Shown here in pieces: positions 32,162-44,652 of a DNA stretch of 64,000 nt; position 1 is the stretch's first letter, and each line of letters starts with the position of its first letter. Source of the DNA: Bilabrum cf. latius. Its lineage: Eukaryota; Bigyra: Bicosoecida; Bigyra; Bicosoecida. The stretch lies in contig OZ237752.1 of the NCBI GenBank assembly GCA_965178125.1, forward strand, positions 248,001 through 312,000. The letters run 5' to 3'. Made by a program: the position numbers and the translations under genes. Below the pieces are notes generated by a model. That model worked only from the letters and a program-made list of their open reading frames with translations, searched no databases and was not told the origin of the DNA.

Positions 32162-35100
32162 AAGCAGATTTCAGCCGCATCAGGTGCGTTGTCAGCGCCA
32201 CCTGTCGGCACACGCGCAGCTCCCTGTCCCGATTACTCCATTATGAGCGGGTCAAGTGGCGAAAGAATACGCACAACCAAACAGAAGTATATGGAACATA
32301 ATACTAGTTGCAGTTTCGGAGGTATATCTGCGTCTGGGCTGGAGTTGCCAACACAACCACAGCAAGCAGGGCTCTCGGTTTCGAATGGCTTGTCGGCAAG
32401 CTCCTCCCGAGCTGGATCAGCTTCATCTAGTAACTCTACACTTTCTGTAAATGTAACAGCTACTCCTGCTACGGGGTTGAGCCATACAATCGATTGTAGA
32501 CTTGGAACAAGCAGCCGGAGCGAGTCGACCACAACCGTTGACCATGCTGCCAATTACCGAGGTCTGAAGCAACTTTTGGGTGAAAACCGCGGCAGAGAAG
32601 TAGGAAGCATACGTACTGGTCTATCAGTAGGATCGCATACGTCGCTTGCGCTCCCAGGTGCAGGGGTAAAGCACCTGGGCGGTCCATACATGAAAGCATC
32701 AGCACCAGCCCTGGGAAGAAGCGGGCCAGCCTCACAGACGGTGGTAACGCAACGAAAGCCCGATTCTCCCTCAAGATAGAACAGTACCACCAGTCAGCCT
32801 GTTCTTCCGACAGTTCCTGGCCTACCATCTGCTTCGTCGGCGTCAGATGCCCGAGCACGAGGAGAGCCGAGCGGCAAAGGAAGCGCACAAATGCCCATGG
32901 AGGTCGCATTGCACGACAGAGTATCATCTCATGGTCTTGCAATGGGCACGAGTGCGACGGCGAGCAGCAGCAGCAATCGCATCACCGCCGGGGACCCGCC
33001 CCCCGCCAAGTAGCTCTCGGAAGCCTATGCCCAGATACGAATGCTGCAGGACCACGTGGTTTCGCTTGCTTCTCAGCTGCAAAAAGCGTGCGATATGGTA
33101 GCCTACGCCGGGAGGAGAAGCAGCAGCGGCAACACAGCCACCTAGGGCAAGAGCTCCAGCGAAGAGATGGCCGGGCCTCTCCCCGCCGCTAAGCCGAAAG
33201 CCCATGCCCATGCTAGCTCCGGCAACAGGAACCATGGACACTCGTCACACCGCAGTCCGCCTCGACCGGACTCCAATAAAGCTTCACCATCGGGCTCCAG
33301 CTCCCGCGGCAGTGATCTTGGTAAGCACCCAAGGGTCAACCTCCCATCGGCAGGGGCGGCCAGCGGGGGCTCCTTCACGCACCGGCCGAGCAGTGGAGGT
33401 GCCACCAACAGCAGCATGCATGGAGGCTCCACAGAGACGGGAAAAGACTCTAGGGAGGGTTCCTCGTCGCTCAGCGGGGGCTCTTAGGGCGGCAAGCAGC
33501 GGGGCCCGAGGTCCGGCTCCGGTGCAGGGTCAGGTGCAGGGTCGGCGAGGGCTTCAACCACCCAGGACACACCCAGTGAGGGTGGTCATAGCCGGTCGGA
33601 TGGATCGGATCCGCCGGGGTACGCCAAGAGACACGCAGCAAAAGAGAGGAAAGAGTCCGCCTTGGGCAGCGGAAGCGGCCCAGTGGCAGTGGCAGAGGCC
33701 GGTGCATCGTCCTCGTCAGCCGGGAGGGCAGGCAGCTTAGACAGCGACAAGTCAACCGAGGCTAGAAAAGGCTCGGGCGATGACACGGGAAAAGGAGGGA
33801 GTGCCACTGCCGACAATGATGGGAGCCATGGGCTAGCGGCCGAAGCCAAGACTGATGCACCGGCCCAGGGCAGGTCCAAGGGCACTGTGGTGCAGTCGGG
33901 CGGCCACCAGCACTCGCACCATCACCATCACCACCACCATCTCCACCACCACCCGAGGAGCAGCAAGAGCTCAGACTCAGACTCAGTCAGGCTCGTGAGG
34001 ACCCGGTTCCTCGCAGACGCGCGCACAGCACTCGAGAGGGTGCAGCTGCTGCTGCCAGGGAGCGTGCAGGCCGGGCCAGACAGCAGCACTCTAGTCGCAG
34101 GCAACGAAAACGTAGGAGGGTGGACCAGAGCCGAGCACTTGCGAAGGCAATAGCGGCAGAAAGAGGGCAGGGCACGGCACCGAGCGAGACTTGACGGCTC
34201 CACTGGGTCTGAGACTGACGACGAGCGTGCCTCCAATGCCTCCAACGATACCACTTCAGAAGATGCTGAAGAGGCTGGAAAGTCCCGACATGGCGGGCAA
34301 GTGCCGATGACTGACGGGTCTGCGACATCTTCTTTCTTGCAGACATCAAAGTCGGGCGGAACCCATGCCATGGACTCAGCTCTGCTTGAGAGGGCGCTGC
34401 AGACCGGCAAGCGAAGCAGGGCGGACGGATACCACAGCAGCACCTCCGTGCAGCCGAACAGCTCCTCGTCCTCCGAAGATAGCAAGACGGGAGGCTCGGG
34501 TGGAAGCGGTGAATCCCGTGAGGACAAGTCTGCCGGAAAGAGAGCAGCCGTTCTACCGGCCAAGCGCAAGCGCTCAGACAGGCAGCGCGCTGACGGTGAA
34601 CAATCAGGCAGCCAAACGGCGGCTATTCAGCCTACCGACGAGCCGCAGCTTACGAGCACCAGAGCCGTGGGTGCGAGCGTATAGCCCCGCACCAAGCGGG
34701 CTCGAGTGGACGCCGATTCCCTCAGGCAGCACAACGAGGCCCAGGCGCAGCTGGAACGGCAGACGGCTGCCTAGCGGGGAGGCCAGGTCTAGAGCTTCGG
34801 GGCGGCACCGCGCGACGCCCACATGCCGCCGCACATGTTCCAGCAGCAGCCTTTGGCAACACTGCAGCCGCCGCCGCAGCAGCAGTACAGCAGGCCCTCG
34901 GGGACAGGCCAGCCGGGACTGCTCTCCACTCTAGCTCCCTCTTCCCAGGCCCAGCTGCCGATGGACGCCCAATCCGGGACCGCGGCGGCATTGGGTACAC
35001 ACGATGGATCCATGCGCTCCAGCGCAAGCGCACCGATGGCGGTGCCTGTGCCTTCACTCTAGGGCTTGCAACCAGCCACGAATGCGAGCGCCGGCGGGGC

Positions 35101-37294
35101 GGCACAAGATTCGTCCGCTGCATCCCTTGACGCCCGCACAGCCGCGCTGTCCGAGATCGAGATAGACCTGCTGCAAAGCCTGACGGCAATGAGGAACGGA
35201 GTCACCGATGATGACGAGAGCACAGCCTCCGCCGCGGGCTCGGCCACCAGCGGGATCAGGTCGACCAGCCTGCAGTCCAGGGGCCAATCGAAGGGCGGCA
35301 GGGCGCGCGGGAGGGGCGGGTCTTCGAAGAGGCAAAATTCGAGGCGAGCAAGCAATGCAGCTGCGCAGCGCTCAGCTGTAGCCTCCAAGGCCAGTGCCCA
35401 GCACGACGAGGACGGTGCCACCGCAGGAGGAGTAAACGAGAGCATGGGGCTCGACCGCCCCATCGTGAATGGCACCAACCTGCGGCCCGAGGAAATCACC
35501 CCAGAGATCCAAGAGAAACTCAACAGGATCGGCCCGCCACCCCCATCCGTCCTATCTCGAGCAAGCGAGGAGGCAGTCAGGACGCGGGGAAAGCTGGACT
35601 ATACCGAGAGGGCCCTCGTAAGCGATTTCGTGAGGCGAGTCGAGGCGCGCGTGATCCGCGTGGCCAGAGGCGAGCTTGCAAGGGAGCTGAGGGCGTACGT
35701 GAACCCCTCTCGCTCCAAGATGTTCTTCGAGAAGCTCATCTCCAGGAGGAAGCTCAACCAGAGGCTGGGGGGGCTTCTCATGGGCCGCAAGCTCAAGGTA
35801 GGCTCCCTCGGGCGAGAGATCCTGGACAGGATCGGGGCACAGAGCGAGGGCAAGCAGCAGAAGGGCCGCGCTCGCAGCAAGGTGACTTCCGTGTCGAGTG
35901 CGGGCGATGTACACACGGTGAGCTAGCTGCATCTGCAGCAGCAAAACCAGCAGATCCAGCTCCCGGGAGTGGGGCAAGGGGGCCCTACTGGGTGGGGGCA
36001 GTTGCAATCAGGCGCAAGCGGACTGCTCCCTTCCTCTAGCACTGGCAGTGCATCATCCTCCGCTGGTCTGCGCCCCGGCGAAACTTCCACGGAGCAGGAC
36101 CACCGTGAGGCCATTGACGCGGCCAGTGAGGTGCTAATGGAGTACATCCGAGCCAACGAGCCGGTGGAGCCGACCTTGGTGGCGGCGGCCGTTGGTAGCA
36201 GGCTAGCGGCGAAGGGCTTGCCTGCCGATGTAGCGGCGCGCGCAGCGCAGGGCGTGGCAAGAGCGGTGGTGCAGCGGCTCGGGATGAAGGGCGCTGCTGT
36301 GCCGATGGGCATGGGTCTCGGTGCCGGTGCCGGTGCCTGGAGTGTGCCTGCTCCGCCGGTACCAGTGGGAGGGCATATGCTCTCGTGGCATAGTACAGGA
36401 CCGTACGGCCAAGGGCCGCATGCTCCTGTGCCTGTGGGGGCTCCTCCGATCCTGCACGGTGGTGGATAGGCAGCTGGTCGCGCGGGTATGCTGCACGGTG
36501 GTGGTTCATTTGCCCCACAGCAGGCGCCTATCGCGCAGTTGCCTGAGTACACAGCCCTCTACAGCTAGTAGCAGCAGCAGGAGCCGTCATGGGCGCCAGG
36601 CCAAGCACGACCGAGGCTATCCAGCTCCGTCAGCGCTAAGAACCCCTCATTGCACCAGCTGCGGGGCAGCGTCTCTGAGACCGTCTCTGTGTCATCGCAG
36701 GCGATGCGGGGCGTGGGGGTCAGTACGTCTCTCGTTGCTTCCGGTGCCATCCCGATACCATCGCAAGGCAAGCATGTTCCATTGCTCGCCTCTGCACCTA
36801 TGGGCACTGCACCCCGTGGGATTCGAGGGCCAGTAGCACCAGCGCATGGAAGCAGCAGTAGCAGCAGCAACACCAGCGGAAGTGCTGTCCCCATAGCACC
36901 GTACGGCGCGCTCCTCGGTGGAAGGCACCTAGGACAGGGCAGCGTCCGCAAGACTGCGAGTCATGCTGTCAGCATGGGCGCACTGGCACTTCCGGTGCAA
37001 CCGAGCATGGGCGCCGCGGCAGCAGCCAGTGCGCTGGCCACTGTGCCAGTTGGCGCCGCAGATGCGGACTCGATGACTACGAAGAGCGCGTCGGCGTCAG
37101 TGTGGTCCTCGGCGTCGCAGTCGATGCTCATGCAGGGTGGCAGCGCGGGGTAGCCAAGACAGGGGTAGGCTGCGGTGCCCCTTGCTTCCGTTCTAGGTAC
37201 CGTTGGGCAGGTTCCAGGTGCTGGGAGGAAGGGTCCAGCAGCATTTGTTGAAGCTCCTGTGCTAGCGGCCCAGCAGCCGTCCGCCCATAATTGA
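32162..37294 (+). CDS. Large Ser/Gln-rich probable nuclear protein, family unknown
   Basis: One open frame of about 1,710 codons ends in TGA (37292-37294) and contains 15 TAG codons. Standard-code reading gives eight fragments, all in the same frame. The left limit is a likely splice acceptor (CCTTGCAG); the first in-frame ATG is 32243 (MSGSSGERIR). Visible features: a coiled-coil stretch starting at a TAG (LSEAYAQIRMLQDHVVSL), a His run (about 33915-33950), a nuclear-localisation-like PRTKRARVD, and a well-ordered basic core near 35470-35850 (EITPEIQEKLNRIGPPPPS, LVSDFVRRVEARVIRVARGE, KMFFEKLISRRKLNQRLGG). A later helical segment holds EVLMEYIRANEPVEPTLVAA. The TAG pair at 36566-36571 sits directly before three CAG codons in a Gln run. 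The composition suggests a transcription or chromatin co-regulator, by inference only. Confidence 0.75.
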
Positions 37295-37747
37295 ATGGTC
37301 GGGTGAATCATGCCAAGAATAAAGAAGACATCGAAATAATGCTCTATACTTTTTCTCGGCCCCTATCTTGCCTTTCTTTCATTGGTCCTCATTGCTATTT
37401 CTTCGAGGTATTTAGATCTACCTATTCTTGGCCTGGCTTCTAAGTGCAACTGCAGCTCGTGTGGCCTTTCTGTGAGCCTCCCCGCAGCATGACCCAGTGC
37501 TGCATGTATTGCTAGAGTTTGCAAAACCTCAGGAAGTATGAGAGTCATGCCCTGTGGATGCAACTCGGTAAGACCTGTGCGACAAATAGTGTTGAGATGG
37601 ACTGCAAAAATATCAATTTTCAGAATGATACGGACAATTCAGCCGATTGCAATCAGTTGAACACATGATCACTGCCAGCGCGGTGGCAGTCGATTGGCAG
37701 AGCTTGCTCGACGGAGCACTCTGCTAGTTGGAGCGGCTTCGGCTTCG
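37295..37747. other. Convergent intergenic region with polyadenylation signal
   Basis: Lies between the 3' ends of two convergent genes. AATAAA at 37318-37323, 24 nt after the upstream TGA, is the probable polyadenylation signal of the plus-strand gene. No gene was seen. Confidence 0.55.
37318..37323 (+). terminator. AATAAA polyadenylation signal
   Basis: Canonical hexamer 24 nt downstream of the TGA of the Ser/Gln-rich gene. It is placed by position and sequence only. Confidence 0.5.
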
Positions 37748-40700
37748 TCAACCATGGAAACCAGCCCCACTGGCACCCTGGGCAGTCGGCGGCTTATCCG
37801 GCGGGTAGACGTCCATGAATGTCTGCTCCTCTACATTATGTTTTCCTGCTTTACTGCGAAAATGCCTCCTGCCGGTTCGCCTCGAGCAGCAGCCAGTTCT
37901 GTAAACGACCACTCCAAGCACCACAACTGTGAGGCACAAGAGACCAATGACCAGCAGCGAAACTGCGGCACCGGTAAGATCATCGTCACCATCGTTGACA
38001 TCATCGTCCCCAGAGGACCGAGCAGCGGGCCGGGCCCCCACCTGGGACCTCTGGGGGTCCACGACGACCGCACCTGGGGCGAAGGTCTCGGTGCCGATGG
38101 CCAGAGACAGCACCGGGTCGGCGGCGACACGGGCAGCCAGCTGCCCGGACTCGACCACGCGCACGGACTCCTGGTACAGGGCAGCCCCCTCTGCCTCGGA
38201 GTCCACCGTGATCTGGGTGTCCACTGCCACGCTGGTATCGGTCTGCAGCGCCCTGGCGCCGTCGCGAAGTGCCCTCCGGTTGTCGTCGAGGATGAACGTG
38301 AGGAACACGGCGCGGCGGTCGTCTCCACCGACCACGCCCAAGAGCTCCATCAGGATGTCGACGAACGCCACGGACTCCTCGCAGCCGAACTGGTCGGTGT
38401 CCACGAGGAGCAGGAACCGGAGGCTCACCACCAGGCTGGAATTAGAGCTGTCGAAGCCCTCGGGACGGTCGCAGGTCTCGGCGCCATCGTCCTCGGGGTC
38501 TGGCACGGGGGTGGATGGTTCCACGGCGATGGGCGTTGCGGCCACGGAGGGTGTCTGCGGGGAGAGACAAAGCTTTGGTCGGTGAGCATGCGCATGGAAA
38601 CTACTCCTATTGTAAGGTAGCCACTGGCAGGAAGGCGGGGCAGCTGGCTGGAATAAGCTTCGGGCGCAATCGGGTCGTAGTCATCAAATTCTCACAGCTG
38701 ACACTACCGGCGAACTTGACGGCGAGGCTGACTGCAAAATAAGAAATCAATAACGGGGGAGGGGAGCAGGGGTGTGAGAGAAAATTGGTGCGGCTTCCGA
38801 GCTCAAACTCGACGTGATATGACGCCCCTGTGACTGCTTGCGCAGGGTAAGGATCGCAGAGCCGCAACGACCAAAACTCAAACGAAAAACGCGATGAAGA
38901 GGCCAATACCCTAGGTCGGATTGCTCTCACCGATGCAGGAGTGGAAGACGGAATGCTGCTTGGGGAAACCGCTGCGGGGGTCGCGCTGGGACTCGGGGCC
39001 ACAAAGGCTTGCACCACCACTGCCTCGGTTAGCGTCTCGGTCTCGAAGGCCACGGCGGACGCGTCTACTGTGATACGGGAGGCAAGCGCGGGGGCAGCCG
39101 CCTGCAGGTCCTCCATGAGACCGTTCCCGCCCGTGTCCGACTCGCCAGACATGTACCCAGACACAGCCTCCTGGGCGGCAAAGGTGTCCTCGTCTGAACG
39201 AAAGCGAAGGCTGGAATCGATCGAAATGCCAGAGGAAGCCTGCATGGCACGGCCGTACCAGCCCCCGCGGACGGATCCCAGCCGCCTGCTGTTTCCATCG
39301 TCCTCGCCGCCCGAAACCTTGTCGATGATGACCTCGGAAGCTCCGGTCTTGCCCATCAAGCTCTCCTTGAAAGGCTCCTCCAGCGTCTCTTTAAACTGCT
39401 TAGGAGAAACGCCCTGGATCTCCAAGGCGCCAACCTCCACGTACGCACCTGCAGGCTTGATTGCGCGCGTGCACGTTTGCGTCTCGTTCGAGCACACGAG
39501 GTCACCGGCGCAATTGTCGCTGGATGTGCAGCCCAGGCTCTGCTCGCAAAGACCGCACGTGGTGCCGCCGGCCTGGCCCACGAACCCGCAGTCGATTCCG
39601 GACTCGTCACCGTTCTTCTTGCCGTCCTCGCACGTGGGCACTGCATCGACTGGCTTGGACACGGTGCAGTGGCCCTCGCTGTCCTCGAGGATGCCAGTGT
39701 CGCAGCTGCAGGTGTACCCTCGCGACTCAGAATCGTCCTCGATGCACACGCCCTGCCCGCACGGCTCGGCAGCACACGGTCCCCGGACCACCACGGTCTG
39801 GCACGTGTCCCCAGTGAACAGCGTGGTGTTGCAGGTGCAAGCGAAATCTTCGACTCCAGCGCCGGTCAGAGCGCACTGGCCGTCGTTCCTGCATGGGTTT
39901 GGCGTGCACGCATCCTGCTCAACGTTGCAGTTGCCGCTCGAGTCCTTCAGCCAGCCATCCTCACACTCGCACACAAAGCCGCGCTGGGCCCGCTCCTCCG
40001 CGATGCACGAACCGTTTCCGCATGCCGCTTGCTCGCAGGGATCCGCTGGTTTGGGCACCGTGCACGCGCCACTAGAGTCCTTGAGCCAGTCGTCCTCGCA
40101 GAAGCACACGCGGCCGCCCCCGTCCGTCTGGAACGACCTGCACTCGCCATTGTCGCACGGGTCAGAGGCGCAGTAGTCGATCTCCTCGATGCTGCAGATG
40201 CCCCGAGTATCCATCTGGTACCCGTCGGCGCACTCGCACTTGAAGCCGTTCTTGGAGCCGGGGAAGTCGGAGCACTGCCCGTTCAGGCATGGGTTCCCAA
40301 AGCAGAAGTCTCTGACTGTGCACAGGCCCGCCTCATCCACACTGAAGGACTCAAAGCACGAGCACGTGAATCCGTCGGGAGAATTGGGGGTGTCCTCGCA
40401 GAAGCCCTACCCGCAGATGCTCGGGTTTTCGTCGCACACTGAAGGCTGTTCTACATTCACCTCGATGGTGCACGTGCCATTCAGGTCCTTGCGGTGCGTG
40501 TCAGCGCACTCACAAGAGAAGCCAGAGGGTTGAGTGAGGTCGATGCTGCACTCTCCGTTGCTGCACGAAGCCTAATCACCGTCGGCACAGTAATCGATCT
40601 CTACACTACAGCTGCCAGTGGCACCATCCAAATCCCAGCCCCTATCGCAGGAGCAGACGAAACCTCTCGCATCCTGGTCGTTCTTTGAACACGAGCCCTG

Positions 40701-43700
40701 TCCGCACTCGGCGAGCAGGCAAGGGTCAGCAAGGATGGTGCACGTGCCGTTCTCGTCCTTGCGGTAGGCAGTCTCACAAATGCACGTAAAACCGCTACCA
40801 TCAGTGCCGTCGTTGAAGCATTCCCCGTTCCCGCACTGGACTACCTTGCAGAAATCGGGGCTGGGCGAAGGGGAGGGCGAAATTGAAGGGCTGGTACTCT
40901 GGCTGCTTGATGGGGTGGCCGAAGCTGCGGCCACGCTGGTCGATGGGGTGGCCGAAGCTGCAGCCACGCTGGTCGATGGGGTGACAGAAGCTGCAGCCAC
41001 GCTGGTCGATGGGGTGGCCGAAGCTGCGGCCATGCTGGTCGATGGGGTGGCCGAAGTTGCAGCCACGCTGGTCGATGGGGTGGCCGAAGCTGCAGCCATG
41101 CTGGTCGAAGGGGTGGCCGAAGTTGCAGCCATGCTCGTCGAAGGGGTGGCCGAAGTTGCAGCCACGCTGGTGCTCGGGCTGGCGCTCACGCTTGGGCTGA
41201 CACTTACGCTTGGGCTGACACTTACGCTTGGGCTGGCGCTCACGCTTGGGCTGGCGCTCACGCTTGGGCTGGCACTCACGCTTGGGCTGACACTTACGCT
41301 TGGGCTGGCGCTCACGCTTGGGCTGACACTTACGCTTGGGCTGGCGCTCACGGTTGGGCTGGCACTCACGCTTGGGCTCGCGCTACTTCCCAGCGATGGC
41401 GACGCCGATGGACTGCTGCTAGCTGACGCAGACACCGACTGCGAGGAGCATTGGGCACATGCAGATGTCACCATCATCGATGCAAGTCAGGCGGGGGGCA
41501 GGCGACCATGCACAGCAGACAGCAAATACTCATGCAATCAGAAGCCAGCCAACACGCACAGCAAGCCAAGCAAAATACAACCATCAACCATGACATGGAC
41601 CACAGTGCGACTGAGATCGAGGCAATACACACAAAGGCATGGAGGCCAATGGCAACTACACCCACACTCGCGCACAAGCGGGCCATGTGCCGTAACTCAC
41701 CGGTGAGGATGACACAGAAGGCGACACGCTGACCGTCGGGCTGGGACTAGGACTCGCAGAAGGCTGGCCCATGCCAAGCACGTACACCGCCCCCTTGCTT
41801 GCGCCCCCCGTGTTGTCGGTCTCGGCGGCCACGGCTAGCTTCCACACTGCGTTGCCGCCATCTGGATCCCCGATCGCAGACAGGGCCGCTCCGAAGTTGT
41901 CGTTGGTCCTCCGATTCTGGAACGACCCGGCCGTGCCGGGCAGCTCCACCTCGCCCCGCGCCGTGCCTCGGCTCGACAGGAACATGATCCACACAGACCC
42001 GGTGCCCCCGCCCCCGTTTGGATCGGCCGTGGCGCCCACAGCCAGGTCGGTCGTGCCGTCTCCGTTGGCATCTCCGACAGATGCCATAGAGTAGCCCATC
42101 TGGTCGTTGTCGGCAAGGCTGCCCGAGAAGCCCCCCGTGATGTCCGAGATCTTCCGCCAGTCCTTCACCGTGCCGTTGGACCGCAGAAACAGGATCCACA
42201 CTGCCCCTCGCTTGCTGCCCCCGTCATCGTCGTCCGGTGCGCCAACCGCCAGGTCATCCACCCCGTCCATGTCGATGTCCTTCAGCAGCGCGACGGACTG
42301 GCCGAAGCGGTCCTGGTCGCTCAGCTCACCGCCGAAGCCGCCCGCGGTGCTCGAGATCTTCTGGTGCGACTTGACTTTCCCGTTCGACCGCAGGAACAGG
42401 ATCCACACCGCGCCGCGCTGCGTCCCGCCGTCGTCGTCTCCGTTTGCGCTGACTGCCAGGTCATTCACACCATCACCATCCAGATCGCCCAGGCTCTCTA
42501 GTGCCCATCCAAAGCGGTCATGGCTGTCCAGAGCGCCCGTGAAGTCCCCTGACAGCCGTGAGATCTTCGACTTGCCCTTCACGGTGCCATCGCGGTTCAG
42601 GTACAGCAGCCACACAGACCCTGTTGAAGGGAAGCCATCGTCATCTAGTGGAGCGCTGACCGCAATGTCCGTAATGTTGTCGCCATCGATGTCACCCAGA
42701 TTCGCGATGGAGGACCCGAAGTAGTCAGTGTTGGCCAGACCGCCCCCGAACCCACCCTGCGTGCTCGATATCACCTGCTGTCGCTTGACCGTGTGGTTCG
42801 AGTGCAGGAACGGCATCCACACCTTGCCGCGACCGCTCCCGCCGTCGTTGCCTGCCGGCATGCCTACCGCAACATCGTCCGCGCCATCCCCATCCAGGTC
42901 TCCCAGCCACTCCACCGCCGTGCCGAACCGCAGCAGGTCTGAGCCCTCGAAGCCGCCGTCATTCGTGGAGATCTTCTGGTCGCTCACCACGGTCAGATCG
43001 ATCGCGGGCAGGGCGCTGATGGTGGGCATTGGGGTGTTGCTTGGCGTGGGGCTGCTGCTGGCTGTGACGCTCGGGGTGGGGCTGCTGCTGGCTGATATGC
43101 TCGGTGTTGGCGTAGGTGAGGGCGACACGGGGGTCACAGACGGCGTCGGCGTGATGGAAGGTGTCACAGACGGCGATGGCGTGATGCTTGGCGTGGGTGA
43201 CGGCGAGGCGAACGCCATGGTCAGCGTCCACGTAGCTCCCCTGTTCGTGCCTCCGTGGTCGTCATTCCTGGCACCCACCACCAGCTTGTACTGCTCGTCT
43301 GTGACGTTGCCCGCTCCCACCCAGGCCAGAGAGGACCCGAAGCCGTTCGCGCTCGACAGGCTGCCCGTGAAGCTGCCCTGCGTCATCGAGATCTTGTCCC
43401 GCCGCTTCACCTCGAAGTTCGTGTCCAGGTACAGGATCCACACCGCACCCCTGTTGGACTGCCCATCATCGTCCCCGATGGCGCCCACGGCAATGTCCAC
43501 GATCCCGTCCCTGTCCAGATCGCCCAGTGAGGCCACCGAGATTCCGAAGTCGTCATTGCCGTTCAGCCCACCCATCCGGCCTCTCAGAAACGAGATCTTC
43601 TGTGCGCCCTGCACCCTCCCGTTCGACCGGAGCCGGATCACGTACACGGCGCCGTACTTTAAGAAACCGTCTCGGTCCCTGGGCGAGCCCACCACGATGT

Positions 43701-44652
43701 CGTGCACGCCATCACCATTGATGTCGCCCACAGACGCCACGGAGGCCCCGAACAGACAGCCGTCGTAGAAGATGCCGGCCGTGAAGCTGCCCTGAGTGTC
43801 GGAGATCTTCTGCTGTCCCTTCACCGTGCCGTTGGAGTGCTGCAGCAGCACCCACACGGCCCCGCGATCCGGCCCGCCGTCGTCATCGTTGGGTGCCCCT
43901 ACCGCCAGGTCCGACACGTTGTCCCCGTCCACGTCTGCCAGAGACGCAATGGAAGACCCGAACCAGTCCTCGTTCGACAGGCTGCCCGTGAATCCGCCCT
44001 CGGTGCTGCTGATCTTCTGGTGGCGGTGCACGGTGCCATTCTCGTTGTGGAACAGGATCCACACGGCGCCGCGATTCGACCCGCCGTCATCGTCTCGCAT
44101 GGCACCCACCGCCAGCTCGGGAATGCCGTCCCCGTCCATATCTGGCACAGTCGCCAGTGCAGCCCCGAAGTTGTCCGAGTTGTCCAGCTCGCCCGTGAAG
44201 TTGCCATGGGTGTCGGAGATCTTCGCATACGACTTCACCGTATCGTCCACGGTCTGGTAGAGGATCCACACTGCGCCCCGGTCGGTGCCACCATCATCGT
44301 CACGCATGGCACCCACCGCGATGTCGGGCACGCTGTCGTCGTCCAGGAGGCCCAGGGATGCTGTGGCGATGCCGAAGGTATCACTGTTGTCTAGGTCGCC
44401 ATCAAAATCGCCGCGCAGAGACGATACTTTCTAGTAGTGCACCACGCCGAGGCTGGTTGTAATGGTTGCATCCCCAAATCTTGCGAAGGCAGCTACTGCT
44501 CCCAGAATACCGATTGATGAGCTGCGTTGGAATGATCCTTGGAAATTGAAGGTTTGATGGATGATAGTGATAAGAAAATAGGGCGTAATAGATGCAGTCG
44601 GACGCAGAGATGGTGGAACGGCTGGCCACGCTCGACCAGTCCATGGATGCAT
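37748..44652 (-). CDS. FG-GAP / EGF-like single-pass transmembrane surface protein
   Basis: Three exons: about 44652-41701, 41438-38931 and 38554-37748, joined in phase 0 across introns of 262 and 376 nt (GTGAGT and GTGAGA donors, CTCGCAG and CCCGCAG acceptors), giving about 2,088 residues ending in TGA. Exon 1 encodes about 13 FG-GAP units ([28 protein letters not shown], KISSTxGGFxG) with a Ser/Pro-rich gap. The exon 1-2 junction lies inside a Ser/Pro/Thr linker. Exon 2 holds about ten EGF-like Cys motifs ([15 protein letters not shown]-type), then a SEA-like or autoproteolysis-like stretch, and exon 3 a TM segment ([20 protein letters not shown]) and a short cytoplasmic tail. TAG codons at 44431, 40572 and 40407 read as Gln (HYQKVSS, CGQGFC). 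The true start is uncertain; an upstream signal-peptide exon may exist. Confidence 0.85.
40885..41395 (-). repeat. Minisatellite-like Ser/Pro/Thr linker repeats
   Basis: Two adjacent protein-coding arrays in exon 2 of the FG-GAP/EGF gene: about nine copies of a 33-bp unit encoding [11 protein letters not shown]-type repeats (40900-41170), and an 18-bp-period array encoding SPSVSA repeats (41170-41390). They form an extended, probably O-glycosylated stalk between propeller and EGF regions. Confidence 0.85.

Noticed and set aside
40885-41395. CRISPR-like array
   Set aside because: The periodic sequence has no spacers; it is in frame and encodes Ser/Pro/Thr repeats in a eukaryotic gene.
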